DNA of 64,000 nucleotides from assembly GCF_003054445.1 (NCBI RefSeq), contig NC_042506.1:1433501-1497500 (forward strand), in the 5' to 3' direction. Shown here piece after piece: positions 19,206 through 28,783 of the stretch (position 1 is its first letter; every line of letters begins with the position of its first letter). Below the pieces are notes generated by a model. It searched no databases. It saw only the letters and a program-made list of their open reading frames with translations, and had not been told where the DNA came from. This stretch comes from Pichia kudriavzevii. Lineage: Eukaryota; Ascomycota; Pichiomycetes; Pichiales; Pichiaceae. The translations under genes were made by a program, and so were the position numbers.

Positions 19206-20882
19206 ATGACAGCTATATCTAAAAGACCAAATTTCATTGTCATCGTTGCCGACGATTTGGGATTCACAGACACATCTGCATTTGGAGGTGAAATCAACAC
19301 CCCTAACTTGAACAAACTTGCTCAAAGAGGACTTAGGTTTACAGACTTTCATACTGCATCAGCATGTTCACCAACAAGATCGATGTTACTATCTGGTACA
19401 GACAACCATATTGCTGGATTGGGTCAAATGAGGGAATTTATCAACAGAATTCCCGAAAAGTTTGCTGATAAACCAGGTTATGAAGGTTATTTAAATTTCA
19501 GAATTGCTGCATTACCTGAAATTCTAAAAGAAGCAGGATATTACAACTTTATTTCTGGTAAATGGCACCTTGGTTTTTCGGAAGAACATTGGCCCGATAA
19601 AAGAGGGTTCCATAAATCATTCACACTAATCCCAGGTGCGGGAAATCATTATAAATATTATCCAAAGGATGAAGATGGACACTTGAAATTTATGACACCA
19701 ATATTTGAGTCTGATGGTAGGAAGATTGATCCTGACAAAGAGATACCTGATGATTTTTACAGTACCGACTATTTCACTGAAAAGTTTCTTAGCTTTTTAG
19801 ATTCCGAAGAGAGGGAAGACCGACCATTTCTTGGATTGCTAACTTATACTGCACCACATTGGCCATATCAAGCCCCACAAGAAGTTATAGAGAAATACAA
19901 GGGTGTGTATGATGATGGACCAAGAAAGTTAAGAGAAAGAAGATTGAAGGACGCCATTAAGCTGGGAATCATTCCAGAGGGCATTGATCCGCATGCAGTT
20001 GAAACTCACAAAGACTCTGCTTGGGATGATTTGACTCCAGAAGAACAACAAACAGAGGCAAAAATCATGGAAATTTATGCGGCAATGGTAGAGATTATGG
20101 ACACGAATATTGGTAAGGTCCTCGATAGAGTTGAGGAGCTAGGTGAACTAGATAACACCTTTATAGTTTTCATGTCCGATAACGGTGCTGAAGGCATGTT
20201 AATGGAAGCAATGGCAACTGTATCACAGAATTTCCAATATTTCATTTCTAAATACTATAACAATGCCTATGATAATCTAGGAAACAAAGATTCTTTTGTT
20301 TGGTATTCTGAAGAGTGGGCACAGGCTGCAACTGCACCGTATTATATGTATAAGATGTGGGCTTCAGAAGGAGGTATTAGATGTCCTCTAATAGTGAGTC
20401 ATCCTGATTTAATTCCAGAGGAGGATAACGGAGGTATCAAGGATGGATTTGTCACGGTGATGGACATCTTACCAACCATTTTAGAATTGGCCAATGTGAA
20501 ACATCCAGCCCCTGATTTTCAGGGCAGACAAGTTGCTACTGTTCGTGGGTCCTCGTGGGTAGACTATCTCTCCCACAACAGTGATGAGGTTCACAATGAC
20601 GACAAGATCATTGGCTGGGAGCTATTTGCACAACAAGCCATACGGAAGGGGAAATATAAGGCCCTCTACATTCCAAAACCTTTAGGGTCGGATAAGTGGC
20701 AGTTGTTCAATATCCGAACCGATCCCGGTGAGACAACAGACCTTGCAGATGAAAATCCAGAAGTTTTGGCTGAAATGATCAATTATTGGTCTGAATATGT
20801 CGCTGAGACCGGTCTCGTTGAGGTTACAGACGTGTTTTACGATAGGGTCAAGATGGAATATGAAACCAAACGTTTATATTGA
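19206..20882 (+). CDS. Bacterial-type class I arylsulfatase (AtsA-like)
   Basis: 558 residues of the alkaline-phosphatase-fold sulfatase family. PNFIVIVADDLGF (8-20) supplies metal ligands Asp16/Asp17. ACSPTRSMLLSG contains the CxPxR activation motif with Cys54, the residue turned into formylglycine in active enzymes, and Arg58. SGKWHLG and FMSDNGAEG follow. The match runs end to end with Pseudomonas aeruginosa AtsA, including LPGAGNHY, TAPHWPYQAP and GWELF...AIRKGKYKALY. There is no signal peptide, so the enzyme should be cytosolic, hydrolysing imported sulfate esters to free sulfate. It is unrelated to yeast Bds1, a metallo-beta-lactamase-type (class III) sulfatase. The AtsA-like character suggests acquisition from bacteria. 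An upstream TGTGGC cluster suggests sulfur control. Confidence 0.93.
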   Translation: MTAISKRPNFIVIVADDLGFTDTSAFGGEINTPNLNKLAQRGLRFTDFHTASACSPTRSMLLSGTDNHIAGLGQMREFINRIPEKFADKPGYEGYLNFRIAALPEILKEAGYYNFISGKWHLGFSEEHWPDKRGFHKSFTLIPGAGNHYKYYPKDEDGHLKFMTPIFESDGRKIDPDKEIPDDFYSTDYFTEKFLSFLDSEEREDRPFLGLLTYTAPHWPYQAPQEVIEKYKGVYDDGPRKLRERRLKDAIKLGIIPEGIDPHAVETHKDSAWDDLTPEEQQTEAKIMEIYAAMVEIMDTNIGKVLDRVEELGELDNTFIVFMSDNGAEGMLMEAMATVSQNFQYFISKYYNNAYDNLGNKDSFVWYSEEWAQAATAPYYMYKMWASEGGIRCPLIVSHPDLIPEEDNGGIKDGFVTVMDILPTILELANVKHPAPDFQGRQVATVRGSSWVDYLSHNSDEVHNDDKIIGWELFAQQAIRKGKYKALYIPKPLGSDKWQLFNIRTDPGETTDLADENPEVLAEMINYWSEYVAETGLVEVTDVFYDRVKMEYETKRLY

Positions 20883-21172
20883 GTAATACCTTGTAAATGT
20901 TTATTAATGGTGTATAGACGAAATAAAGAAAGGCATCAACATAAAATAGTATAAACAAAAGGAAAAGAAGCTTCCCAATAAGGAAATTGCACGGATACCA
21001 CGGTGTAAGTTGACATACGGTAGCCTTCTCTGTGCAACTAAAAATTCAAGGGCAGAATCCGCAGTAGTTAAGAAATTTGTACAAGGCCTCCCCATTTAGG
21101 GAGTGCACCTTGCAAGTACAACGGAAGTGGAAGTGGAAGGTGAATGTCTCTCCTAGGATCTACAATTCTACA

Positions 21173-21805
21173 ATGCTGAACTTCTTCCGCAAGCCATCAC
21201 AGGGGGTCGTCCACCTTGACACCGAGGAGTCAAGAGAGGCGACGATCTCGACGGACTCGACGGACTCGACGTTCCGATTTGTGAGAAATCCGTTTAGAAA
21301 TATAAGTTGGCAAATACCGTCAAACCCCTTATTCCCAGAAGACGACTTTGAGAATCCTCGTGAAGACCCCCTATGGAGACTCTCCTATTTTGAGAGAATC
21401 TCCGTATTTCTTCTCTCTCTTGTCGGTAGCTACTCCTGCTATGCCATATGCTTCATATTTTTCCCGCTGTTATCTCTGAAACCCAGAAAGTTTGCCCTGA
21501 TATGGACAATCGGATCCCTGCTGTTTCTACTGGCCTTTGTTGTCCTCAATGGACCACGCAAGTTTTGGAGACATGCTGCTACAGTGGAGAGATTACCCTT
21601 TACCGTGTCCTTTGTAGCATCCATCTCTGCAACACTCGCATTTTCCGTGATTTGGAAACATACTTTGCTAGTAATAGTGGCCTGTGTCATTCAGGCAGTT
21701 TGTTCCCTCTGCTATACCATATCCTACTTCCCCTATGGACGCCAAGGGCTGGAAATCGGTGGAGGAATAGCACGTGCCCGGCTGGATGGCTGGTTGGCAG
21801 CCTAG
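21173..21805 (+). CDS. SFT2: Sft2-family Golgi/endosome traffic membrane protein
   Basis: 210 residues (S. cerevisiae Sft2 is 215). A Ser/Thr/Asp-rich cytosolic N terminus is followed by four closely spaced membrane spans (about residues 95-195). Diagnostic motifs are LSYFERISVFLLSL, LKPRKFALIWTIGSLLFLL (yeast LKPRKFALLWTLGSLLF), VERLPFTVSF and CYTISYFPYGRQG. Sft2 is a tetra-spanning protein that, redundantly with Got1, helps membrane fusion at the early Golgi via the syntaxin Sed5. The open frame extends 32 codons further upstream without a proper ATG, so 21173 is the start. It lies 290 bp downstream of the sulfatase on the same strand. All expected motifs are present. Confidence 0.93.
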   Translation: MLNFFRKPSQGVVHLDTEESREATISTDSTDSTFRFVRNPFRNISWQIPSNPLFPEDDFENPREDPLWRLSYFERISVFLLSLVGSYSCYAICFIFFPLLSLKPRKFALIWTIGSLLFLLAFVVLNGPRKFWRHAATVERLPFTVSFVASISATLAFSVIWKHTLLVIVACVIQAVCSLCYTISYFPYGRQGLEIGGGIARARLDGWLAA

Positions 21806-22246
21806 ATAACATGGTACAACTAATTCTTCTCTGTGTATCGACATGACGTTTATGCTTCCCTCTATTTCTATTTTTTCTCGTTTTTTCCAACAACTTCGCA
21901 TTTTTGCATTTTCGCATTTTCGCATTTTTGCATTTTCGGGCATTTTCGCTTGTATTGTGAGAACAAAATGGAACAAAGTCCAGAAATGTTCAACTATGCA
22001 AGGGGGAAAGTTAGGGTGAGAAAGGAGACACCACGGCAGTCTTGGCTTAATACCAACAACCGACTCCTTTTAGAACCAGAGCGTTCATTAACTTGACCAT
22101 CCAAGGAACCGCAGAAGGGCGTTTCATTAGACAGATCAGTGTTCATTAAGACATTGTTTATTATTAATAATCCATCGATTAGGAATCCGTAATTCCATAA
22201 TCTCTAATTCCCATTTCATATTCCATAATCCCAGTACTTGACTAAA
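21806..22246. other. Intergenic region SFT2-SIT4
   Basis: 441 bp holding the SFT2 3' end and SIT4 promoter. A GCATTTTY tandem repeat (21897-21950) is the main feature. Overlapping minus-strand frames of 76-102 codons merely translate this repeat and are rejected. Confidence 0.65.
21897..21950. repeat. GCATTTTY tandem repeat
   Basis: About six imperfect 8-9-bp units (gcattttcgcattttc...) lie roughly 300 bp upstream of the SIT4 start. Slippage-prone, probably polymorphic. Confidence 0.8.
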
Positions 22247-23194
22247 ATGCCAGAAAGAGGACCCGATCAATGGTTCGAAGATATCAAAAACTGTAAGGCC
22301 TTGCCTGAAAATGATATGAAGCAACTATGCGAGAAAGTTAAAGACTTGCTCATGGAAGAATCCAACATCCAGCCTGTCACTTCTCCTGTCACCGTTTGTG
22401 GTGACATTCATGGACAATTCCACGACTTGTTGGAGTTATTCAAAATTGCAGGTGGGTTCCCCTCTGGATCGTCTCTCAGCACAAATTACGTCTTTTTGGG
22501 AGATTATGTTGACAGAGGCTACTTCTCATTAGAAACATTCACAATGTTGATGATATTAAAAGTAAAGTTCCCGCAACATATCACCCTAGTTAGAGGTAAC
22601 CATGAGTCCAGGCAAATCACCCAGGTTTACGGTTTCTATGAAGAATGCCTAAATAAATACGGATCTACAATGGTATGGAAATATTGTTGTCAAGTTTTCG
22701 ACTTCTTGACATTATCGGCTATCATTGACGGTAAGATTCTCTGCATACACGGTGGATTGTCTCCCGAAATTAGAATGCTAGACCAAATACGTGTCTTATC
22801 TAGAGCTCAAGAAGTCCCTCATGAAGGTGGATTCTGTGACTTGGTTTGGTCGGATCCAGATAATGTCGACACTTGGGCCATTTCTCCAAGAGGTGCTGGT
22901 TGGCTATTTGGTGCCAAAGTTGCAAGAGAATTCAATCACATAAATAACTTACAGTTGATTGCTAGAGCCCATCAATTAGTCATGGAGGGCTTTAGGTATC
23001 ATTTCCCAGAGAAGGATGTCGTCACGGTCTGGTCTGCTCCAAATTATTGCTATAGGTGTGGTAACGTGGCTAGTGTCATGAAAGTAGACGATAGCTTGAA
23101 TGTTAACTTCCAAATATTCAGCGCAGTTCCTGATGATACTTTAAAGATGAACCCTTCTAAAAATCAAAAGAATAACAATGAATATTTCCTTTAG
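22247..23194 (+). CDS. SIT4: PP2A-like serine/threonine phosphatase catalytic subunit Sit4 (PP6)
   Basis: 315 residues (S. cerevisiae 311), colinear with Sit4. GDIHGQ (52-57), GDYVDRG (85-91) and RGNHE (116-120) provide the two-metal active site. [28 protein letters not shown] and [10 protein letters not shown] continue the phosphatase fold. The C terminus ends in YFL, the carboxyl-methylated tail typical of PP2A-like enzymes. Sit4 with its SAP regulatory subunits acts in the TORC1 pathway, G1/S progression, tRNA modification control and cell-wall signalling. A four-residue longer loop (about 71-79) is the only notable difference from yeast. The ATG at 22247 is preceded in frame only by non-ATG codons. 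Strong codon bias suggests good expression. Confidence 0.97.
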   Translation: MPERGPDQWFEDIKNCKALPENDMKQLCEKVKDLLMEESNIQPVTSPVTVCGDIHGQFHDLLELFKIAGGFPSGSSLSTNYVFLGDYVDRGYFSLETFTMLMILKVKFPQHITLVRGNHESRQITQVYGFYEECLNKYGSTMVWKYCCQVFDFLTLSAIIDGKILCIHGGLSPEIRMLDQIRVLSRAQEVPHEGGFCDLVWSDPDNVDTWAISPRGAGWLFGAKVAREFNHINNLQLIARAHQLVMEGFRYHFPEKDVVTVWSAPNYCYRCGNVASVMKVDDSLNVNFQIFSAVPDDTLKMNPSKNQKNNNEYFL

Positions 23195-23706
23195 GTTGGG
23201 TCATCTCCAGATTTTAAAAAAAAAATAATGGAAAACAAGTCTATGTTTTCAACCGTTTTTTTTTCTTTTAACGTATGCTTATGATCATGACTTATTAATC
23301 ATTCCCTTCCCAAATCCAGTCCTTACGACTCCCAATTTTATGTCTCTACGGATTACTCTTTTTCTAATAAATAATGCTAGGCAATCCTACCCAAGTTGTA
23401 TCTTGTCTTATTTCCCATTTAGTCTTTACGTTGTATAATAAACATATTTAGTTGAGCAGTAACAGCATCTCGTGATACTGACATGAGTCTAAGATTGTCT
23501 TTATCACACATATCTTGGCAAGTGTAAAAGGGCGAGCCAAAATCCGGGCCAGAAAACTTGATTACGCTGGTGTGAGTAGTTGACCTCGATATACGTACAC
23601 ATGCACGTCCTTTTCGGACTTGTGGTATCCATATACTCCACTGAATCATTTAGCAGGCAATAGTCATTGCAAAATACTCTTCTAAATTTATGAATGTTCT
23701 TTCATA
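23195..23706. other. Intergenic region SIT4-DGA1
   Basis: 512 bp. An A/T run follows the SIT4 stop. A minus-strand ATG frame of 76 codons (23419-23649) is the best open frame, but it has no domain I know and sits in a promoter, so I do not call it a gene. Confidence 0.55.
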
Positions 23707-24939
23707 ATGAATTCACAATCTAGTGATCTCAAGTCGGATCAATATAAAATGATAGTCAATTCGAAATCCAAGATACCGCCCCTACAAACGCCTCTGAAAA
23801 ACAGGTTACAAACGTTGTTTGTTCTTCTGCATAGCACTTCAATGTGTGTTTTCTGCTGTCTCTATTTCTTGGGGTGGTGTGTTCCTTACTTTTGGCCATT
23901 GATGTTACACTATACTATTTGGTATTATCTCTTAGATCGTAGCCCCGTTAATGGCGGAGTTTTTGAGAGAAGATCAGAATGGTTCCGAAATTTGAAGCTA
24001 TGGAAGATATTGGTAGGCTATTTCCCCATAAAACTACACAAAATGCAAGATCTCAAACCGACTTTTGAAACTACAGTGGGAGATGGTGGAAAATTGATAG
24101 AGAAACGGATAGGACCAACCTACATTTTCGGTTATCATCCTCATGGTATAATTGCAACAGGAGTCGCATGTGGCTTCACCAACAACGGTGCAGGTTTTGC
24201 ACAGATATTTCCTGGAATCAAGTGTTTTGTTACCACATTGGTAAACCAATTCCGTATTCCCTTTTATAGGGACTATTTGATGGCTATGGGAGTTACTACG
24301 GTGGTGAAGCAAAATCTCAAATTACTAATTAACAAAGGTGCAAGTGTGGTGATTGTAGTTGGCGGGGCTCGTGAATCCTTGCTGGCAAAGCCTGGACTAA
24401 ACTCGTTAGTGCTAAACAAAAGAAAAGGGTTTATTAAATTGGCGTTGGAAAGCATCGAAGAAAGAGGGATCTGTGTGGTTCCAGTTTATGGATTTGGTGA
24501 AAATGATATTTACGATGTTTTCTCTACTGTTGAAACATTTTCAAGGGAAAAAAATAATCATCATATCGAAGGAGAATTTGAAAATCAAGATAGTAATCAT
24601 AACTCCAATATTGTAATCAGAAACTTCATTAGAAATACGCTTCATAGGTTTCAGTTGTTTTTGAAGGATAATTTTGGATTTACATTGCCAATAGTAATAT
24701 CACGAGGTGTTTTCAACTATGATTTTGGTATTTTACCCTATCGTAAGCCTATAAACGTTGTATTTGGTAAACCTTTGAATATTGAACGACTGGACGGTCT
24801 AAAATACGGTGATGAAGTTACCCAAAGGGAAATCGATTACTGGCACGGAAAATATGTCGAAGAGCTCAAAAAAGTATGGGAATGGGGAAGTCCACAATTT
24901 TCATATCCTGGTGATCAAGAACTAAACATTCTTGAGTGA
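23707..24939 (+). CDS. DGA1: Type 2 diacylglycerol O-acyltransferase
   Basis: 410 residues (S. cerevisiae Dga1, 418). It makes triacylglycerol from diacylglycerol and acyl-CoA at the ER and lipid droplets. A hydrophobic hairpin (about 37-76) is followed by YIFGYHPHG, with the catalytic HPHG at 144-147. RDYLMAMG, GGARESLLAKPG, then NKRKGFIKLALE and VPVYGFGEND form the conserved core of the family. FNYDFGILPYRKP near the C terminus is also a DGAT2 hallmark. A hydrophilic insert (about 280-310) varies among fungi. The next gene downstream is a second DGAT2. This copy is closer in length and motif spacing to Dga1, so I give it the symbol, without certainty which paralogue is the orthologue. Confidence 0.93.
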   Translation: MNSQSSDLKSDQYKMIVNSKSKIPPLQTPLKNRLQTLFVLLHSTSMCVFCCLYFLGWCVPYFWPLMLHYTIWYYLLDRSPVNGGVFERRSEWFRNLKLWKILVGYFPIKLHKMQDLKPTFETTVGDGGKLIEKRIGPTYIFGYHPHGIIATGVACGFTNNGAGFAQIFPGIKCFVTTLVNQFRIPFYRDYLMAMGVTTVVKQNLKLLINKGASVVIVVGGARESLLAKPGLNSLVLNKRKGFIKLALESIEERGICVVPVYGFGENDIYDVFSTVETFSREKNNHHIEGEFENQDSNHNSNIVIRNFIRNTLHRFQLFLKDNFGFTLPIVISRGVFNYDFGILPYRKPINVVFGKPLNIERLDGLKYGDEVTQREIDYWHGKYVEELKKVWEWGSPQFSYPGDQELNILE

Positions 24940-25032
24940 TGAAATTGTAAGTGTATAACTTTGCCTCCTTTCTAATTTATACCTAACTTTCATACAGTGA
25001 ATACAAAACGTATAAACAGCAATAGAGTTGGT

Positions 25033-25046
25033 AAATCACGTGATTT
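25033..25046. promoter_or_regulatory. Perfect 14-bp palindrome around CACGTG
   Basis: AAATCACGTGATTT reads the same on both strands. TCACGTGA is the Cbf1-type E-box and is also compatible with other bHLH factors. It lies 115 bp upstream of the second DGAT2 start. Confidence 0.55.
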
Positions 25047-25160
25047 GGAGAAGGTTCTTATTTTTTGAGTGATTTAGTAAAGAAGAATTTATATGAATTT
25101 GTTGATTGGAATTGCACACCTTCAGATCTCGTAAGTAAACAATGAAAATCAAATTTGAAT

Positions 25161-26654
25161 ATGAAAAGCATGGGAAGGACCCTCCATACTGATATACCGA
25201 AGTCTGCCATTCACGACAAACAAAACATGACCAGCGGAGATAAAATCAATAGCCATTCACCAATTAAACTCCCGCTGTATCGTAGGTTCACCACGCTATC
25301 AATCCTTCTTCACTGCAGTTCTATTATTCTATTACCGTGCCTATACTTCTACTTGTGGACTTTCGAATCTTTGTGGCCTTTTCTTATCGTTTATTCTGTT
25401 TATACTTATATATTGGACGACACACCAACGACAGGTGCATCGATCTACAGAACCTCAACATTTTGGAGAACACTTTCAATCTACAAAGGATTCATTGATT
25501 ACTTTCCAATAATTACTCATAGAACGGTGCCTCTACCTCCCACCTTAGAAGAAAAAACAGTCAAAAAAGTCTGTCTTCCCTCCTGGACACGAGCATTACC
25601 CAATACCGTGATCAGATTCCTAAAATATTCAGGTCTTATCTCAGAAAAGGAAAGAACTGTTATCAGTGAAGAAGCTATTGGACCGCGGTATATATTTGCA
25701 TGTCATCCACATGGTGTTATTTCTCTGGGAATCACAGGACTGCTTTGCTGGGGCGGCAAATCCCAAATCACAAAAACAAAAATCACAGAAGGAGTAAATT
25801 TCAGTCTAAAAGACTTTGAAATTGATAACCCAAAAGATGTGGAGGATGATAGCCAGACTACTCACCATATACTGCTGTCGTCAAAGTCGTTTGCTTCATT
25901 GTTCCCTGGCATTAAGACGCATCTTCTAACGATTTCGACACAGTTTTTACTACCTTTCTACAGAGATTATATTATGGCTTTAGGGGTCGGTTTAGTAACA
26001 AAGAGTGGAATTGCATCCTTACTGAAGAAAAACCGCAGTGTTGCTATCGTTATCGGCGGAGCCCATGAGTCATTACTTGCTAAACAAGGTAGCAACAAAA
26101 TAGTACTGAACAAACGTAAAGGCTTCATTAAAATTGCACTACAAAATTGTAATAGAAGCGATACAGTTTCCAACCTCACAGAAGAACAAATCGATCAGAA
26201 GGTTATGGATGGTAAATGGAATTGTGAGATGAGCAATATAGCTATTGTTCCCACATATATATATGGAGAAAACAATATTCACAATGTATTCAATACAACC
26301 GAATACACTCAGCAGACTCCTGGACAGGAAAATGAAAAATCCAAGCTACTAAATTTACTTTTGAAAATGCAATTGCGTTTAAAAAACCTGACAGGTTTTA
26401 CTATACCTATTGTGAATAGCCGCTCAATATTCAATTATGATTTTGGGTTGCTGCCCTACAGGCGCAAAGTTGATATTGTCGTTGGAAAACCTATTTATAT
26501 AACAAGAAAATTTGGTTCTAATGTCGGAGATGAAGTTACTCAGGAAGAAATTGACTATTTCCACTCCCTATATATAGAGCAACTAATGAGGCTATGGAAA
26601 GATAACAGAATGTTTTGTTCTCCTACTGATGAAGAGCTCAGCATCGTTTACTGA
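25161..26654 (+). CDS. Second type 2 diacylglycerol O-acyltransferase (DGAT2 paralogue)
   Basis: 497 residues from the ATG at 25161. It shares with the upstream gene a hydrophobic hairpin (about 44-85), the catalytic HPHG (182-185 in YIFACHPHG), RDYIMALG, GGAHESLLAKQG, NKRKGFIKIAL, YGENNIHNVFN and FNYDFGLLPYRR. It is about 87 residues longer, through insertions before the HPHG (about 132-168) and after it (about 200-238). PTYIYGENN replaces the usual VPVYxFGEND. The catalytic residues are retained, so it is likely active, with a different substrate preference, or it could be a sterol or wax acyltransferase of the same fold. Sequence divergence from its neighbour is high, pointing to an old tandem duplication. 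Two further in-frame ATGs lie within the first 25 codons. Confidence 0.9.
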   Translation: MKSMGRTLHTDIPKSAIHDKQNMTSGDKINSHSPIKLPLYRRFTTLSILLHCSSIILLPCLYFYLWTFESLWPFLIVYSVYTYILDDTPTTGASIYRTSTFWRTLSIYKGFIDYFPIITHRTVPLPPTLEEKTVKKVCLPSWTRALPNTVIRFLKYSGLISEKERTVISEEAIGPRYIFACHPHGVISLGITGLLCWGGKSQITKTKITEGVNFSLKDFEIDNPKDVEDDSQTTHHILLSSKSFASLFPGIKTHLLTISTQFLLPFYRDYIMALGVGLVTKSGIASLLKKNRSVAIVIGGAHESLLAKQGSNKIVLNKRKGFIKIALQNCNRSDTVSNLTEEQIDQKVMDGKWNCEMSNIAIVPTYIYGENNIHNVFNTTEYTQQTPGQENEKSKLLNLLLKMQLRLKNLTGFTIPIVNSRSIFNYDFGLLPYRRKVDIVVGKPIYITRKFGSNVGDEVTQEEIDYFHSLYIEQLMRLWKDNRMFCSPTDEELSIVY

Positions 26655-26927
26655 ACGTAAATATACAACCTTAATTACAGCAAAAATCTGGTATAATTGT
26701 TCTGTAAAGCAAAAATTAATTCATCAGCAACATTTCACTCAACTGGATTTCTACGAAGAATATAAATCACCATTTTACTTCAGATTTTCACGCAGAAACA
26801 TATCCACACCTGCAAAGGTCACCAACAAACGTCATTTCTCTTCTCTTGCCTGCTCTAGTACTCTCCGCATAAATAAAAATGGAAAATCGTCAACCCCATT
26901 TTTTGGGCGTTTGACAAAAAAATGATA

Positions 26928-26998
26928 TGCGCAAGCCCGGAATCGAACCAGGGGCTTAACGATGGCAACGTTGAATTTTACCACTAAACCACTTGCGC
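26928..26998 (-). tRNA. tRNA-Gly (anticodon GCC)
   Basis: A 71-nt cloverleaf, nearly identical to S. cerevisiae tRNA-Gly(GCC). It has the acceptor stem GCGCAAG/CTTGCGC with discriminator A, A box TGGTTTAGTGG, anticodon GCC in GTTGCCATC, and B box GGTTCGATTCC. No intron. A run of T for Pol III termination follows on the minus strand (poly-A on plus at about 26916-26922). Confidence 0.97.
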
Positions 26999-28783
26999 AA
27001 GTTTGTCTTTTCTATGGGATTTTTCATGATCTGCTCCAAAAAAGAAAGTGTCAGTAGATAGATGATAACATACTAATATTAAGGTTTTGATGTTAGAAAA
27101 AGGGAAGTTAACAAGGGTCAAGTATCCCGAGTAGGAAGCAAAGAGAGGTAGTCCCGTTGATCATGTAGAAAATAGGCATAGAGAAGCCGTCCGAGACACT
27201 GTCATTAGCATAAATTAACTATTATTTGTCAACGAGCTATGACAGGAATGGCATAGCAAAAATAAAGACCTAAAACGTAATAAGCTCGTACAGGAGTCTG
27301 CTATACGAAAAAGAGTAGCAACCGAGGGTGATTCCAGGTTGCGGGCGTGAAGTATATAAGACAGACAATATCCTGTTATATAGAATTGATAGAGCTGATA
27401 TAGCTCCTCATCGGGAGTGAAAGGAGCAGAAGGAGGAAAAGTTGGAATAGTAGGAGACTCGGATTAGAACGACGCATTTTTTGAAAGGCAATCTTTTGTC
27501 TAAGAAAGACTTATGCATAATGGAAAGTTGAGTAGTGAATTGAGAATAGTCCTTGGACAAATAAGAGTTTTTTCCCTCCACCTTACTAATGGGCTTTCAC
27601 CTATAACTTTTGTTATAGTTGAACGACTGGATTTCTTGTATAATCGAAAGTTTATGTTAGCATGAGACTTAAAAGGGACTAAAAGTGGATGGATAACTCT
27701 ATTTTTTTATCAGTGAGGAAAATGCCTATCTAAATCTATTAACCTAACTTGTGGTGAGAAATATGCACCTACTTTTTATGACTGCGTATTTAGATTATTT
27801 AACTGAGGATTCTTTTTTGTTGTCCTTCTTTACTAGAAAGACTCTTATATTAGGTCTGTTTACGAAAATGGTGTTTTAACTTTTATGTTTCTCTTGAAAT
27901 TATACAATATTAGTAATGGGTTATGAGATTCTTTTTATCTTTTTAGTTTGAGGCAGTTATTACAAACCATTTTTTTGGGTAAGTATTTAAGGCTATAGTT
28001 TATACCAAAAAATAATAAGGTATATAACTGACAGGTACTTTCTAGTCAGAAATTATGTAGTATAGGTTCTGGTTTTTTTTGTAAAACTTGAACGAATTTG
28101 CATCAAAGCAAGATATTTCCTAAGTTGAGTTAATCAATTTTTGGAGTGAAGGTACCTATTAGTCGATATATGTTGTATTCATTCAAATTGATGATTTATG
28201 CCCTCCTAAAGCCTTACCATTAAAATAAGTAACTAATATTCTAAAGAACCAATGGGTGTTGTCCAGGTTTCGTCATCTCATCCACCAAACTACCGATTTG
28301 TTCATTTGTCACTCCTAAATTTAGATAACCACTTGCCAAAAATTTTAACACGTCAATATGTATGATAAGAGAATCACCTCTGTAAACCTTGAAAAAACTT
28401 TCAACTTTGCTCGTCTTAATAATGCACAAGAAAAATAAAACTGTATTTTATCAGATTAATACATAGTAGACTTTGAACCAGAGAGGAACTGTCAGTCTTC
28501 ATATTGTAGGTGTGACAAAATGAATTGAGCTTATATTCAATACGTTTATCAATACATATAATATAGCTAAAAAAAGCAATAGGGCAAAAACCTTTGATAG
28601 CAATACTTTTAGAGAAAAAAATTTGAAGCACGATCAAAAAATCTCTGTTTAATAAGCACTCAAAAGTACAAGTATAGACGCAATAAAAAATGTGCTTCAA
28701 CAATTCATAAAAAATAAAGAGATATCCTTCTTTGAAAAAATGAATATGAATTTAACAGTGGCAATTAAATAAAAGCAAATAAT
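26999..28783. other. Gene-free stretch between tRNA-Gly and hexose transporter
   Basis: 1,785 bp with no convincing gene. A 62-codon minus-strand frame (28241-28429) and a 95-codon one (28416-28703) show no known domain. The first 650 bp, with a TATATAAG at about 27353, have the feel of an old solo LTR beside a tRNA gene, but I find no matching ends or target-site duplication, so I do not call one. Confidence 0.5.

Noticed and set aside
23419-23649. 76-codon minus-strand ATG frame in the DGA1 promoter
   Set aside because: Protein-like at first glance, but no family recognised, and it overlaps the expected promoter. Left as intergenic without further support.
26629-26925. 98-codon frame overlapping the end of the second DGAT2 gene
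   Set aside because: Overlaps a well-supported CDS in another frame and abuts the tRNA-Gly terminator; composition is not protein-like.
27090-27700. Possible solo LTR upstream of tRNA-Gly
   Set aside because: Starts TGTTAG and has a TATA-like box, but no matching CA end or target-site duplication could be found.
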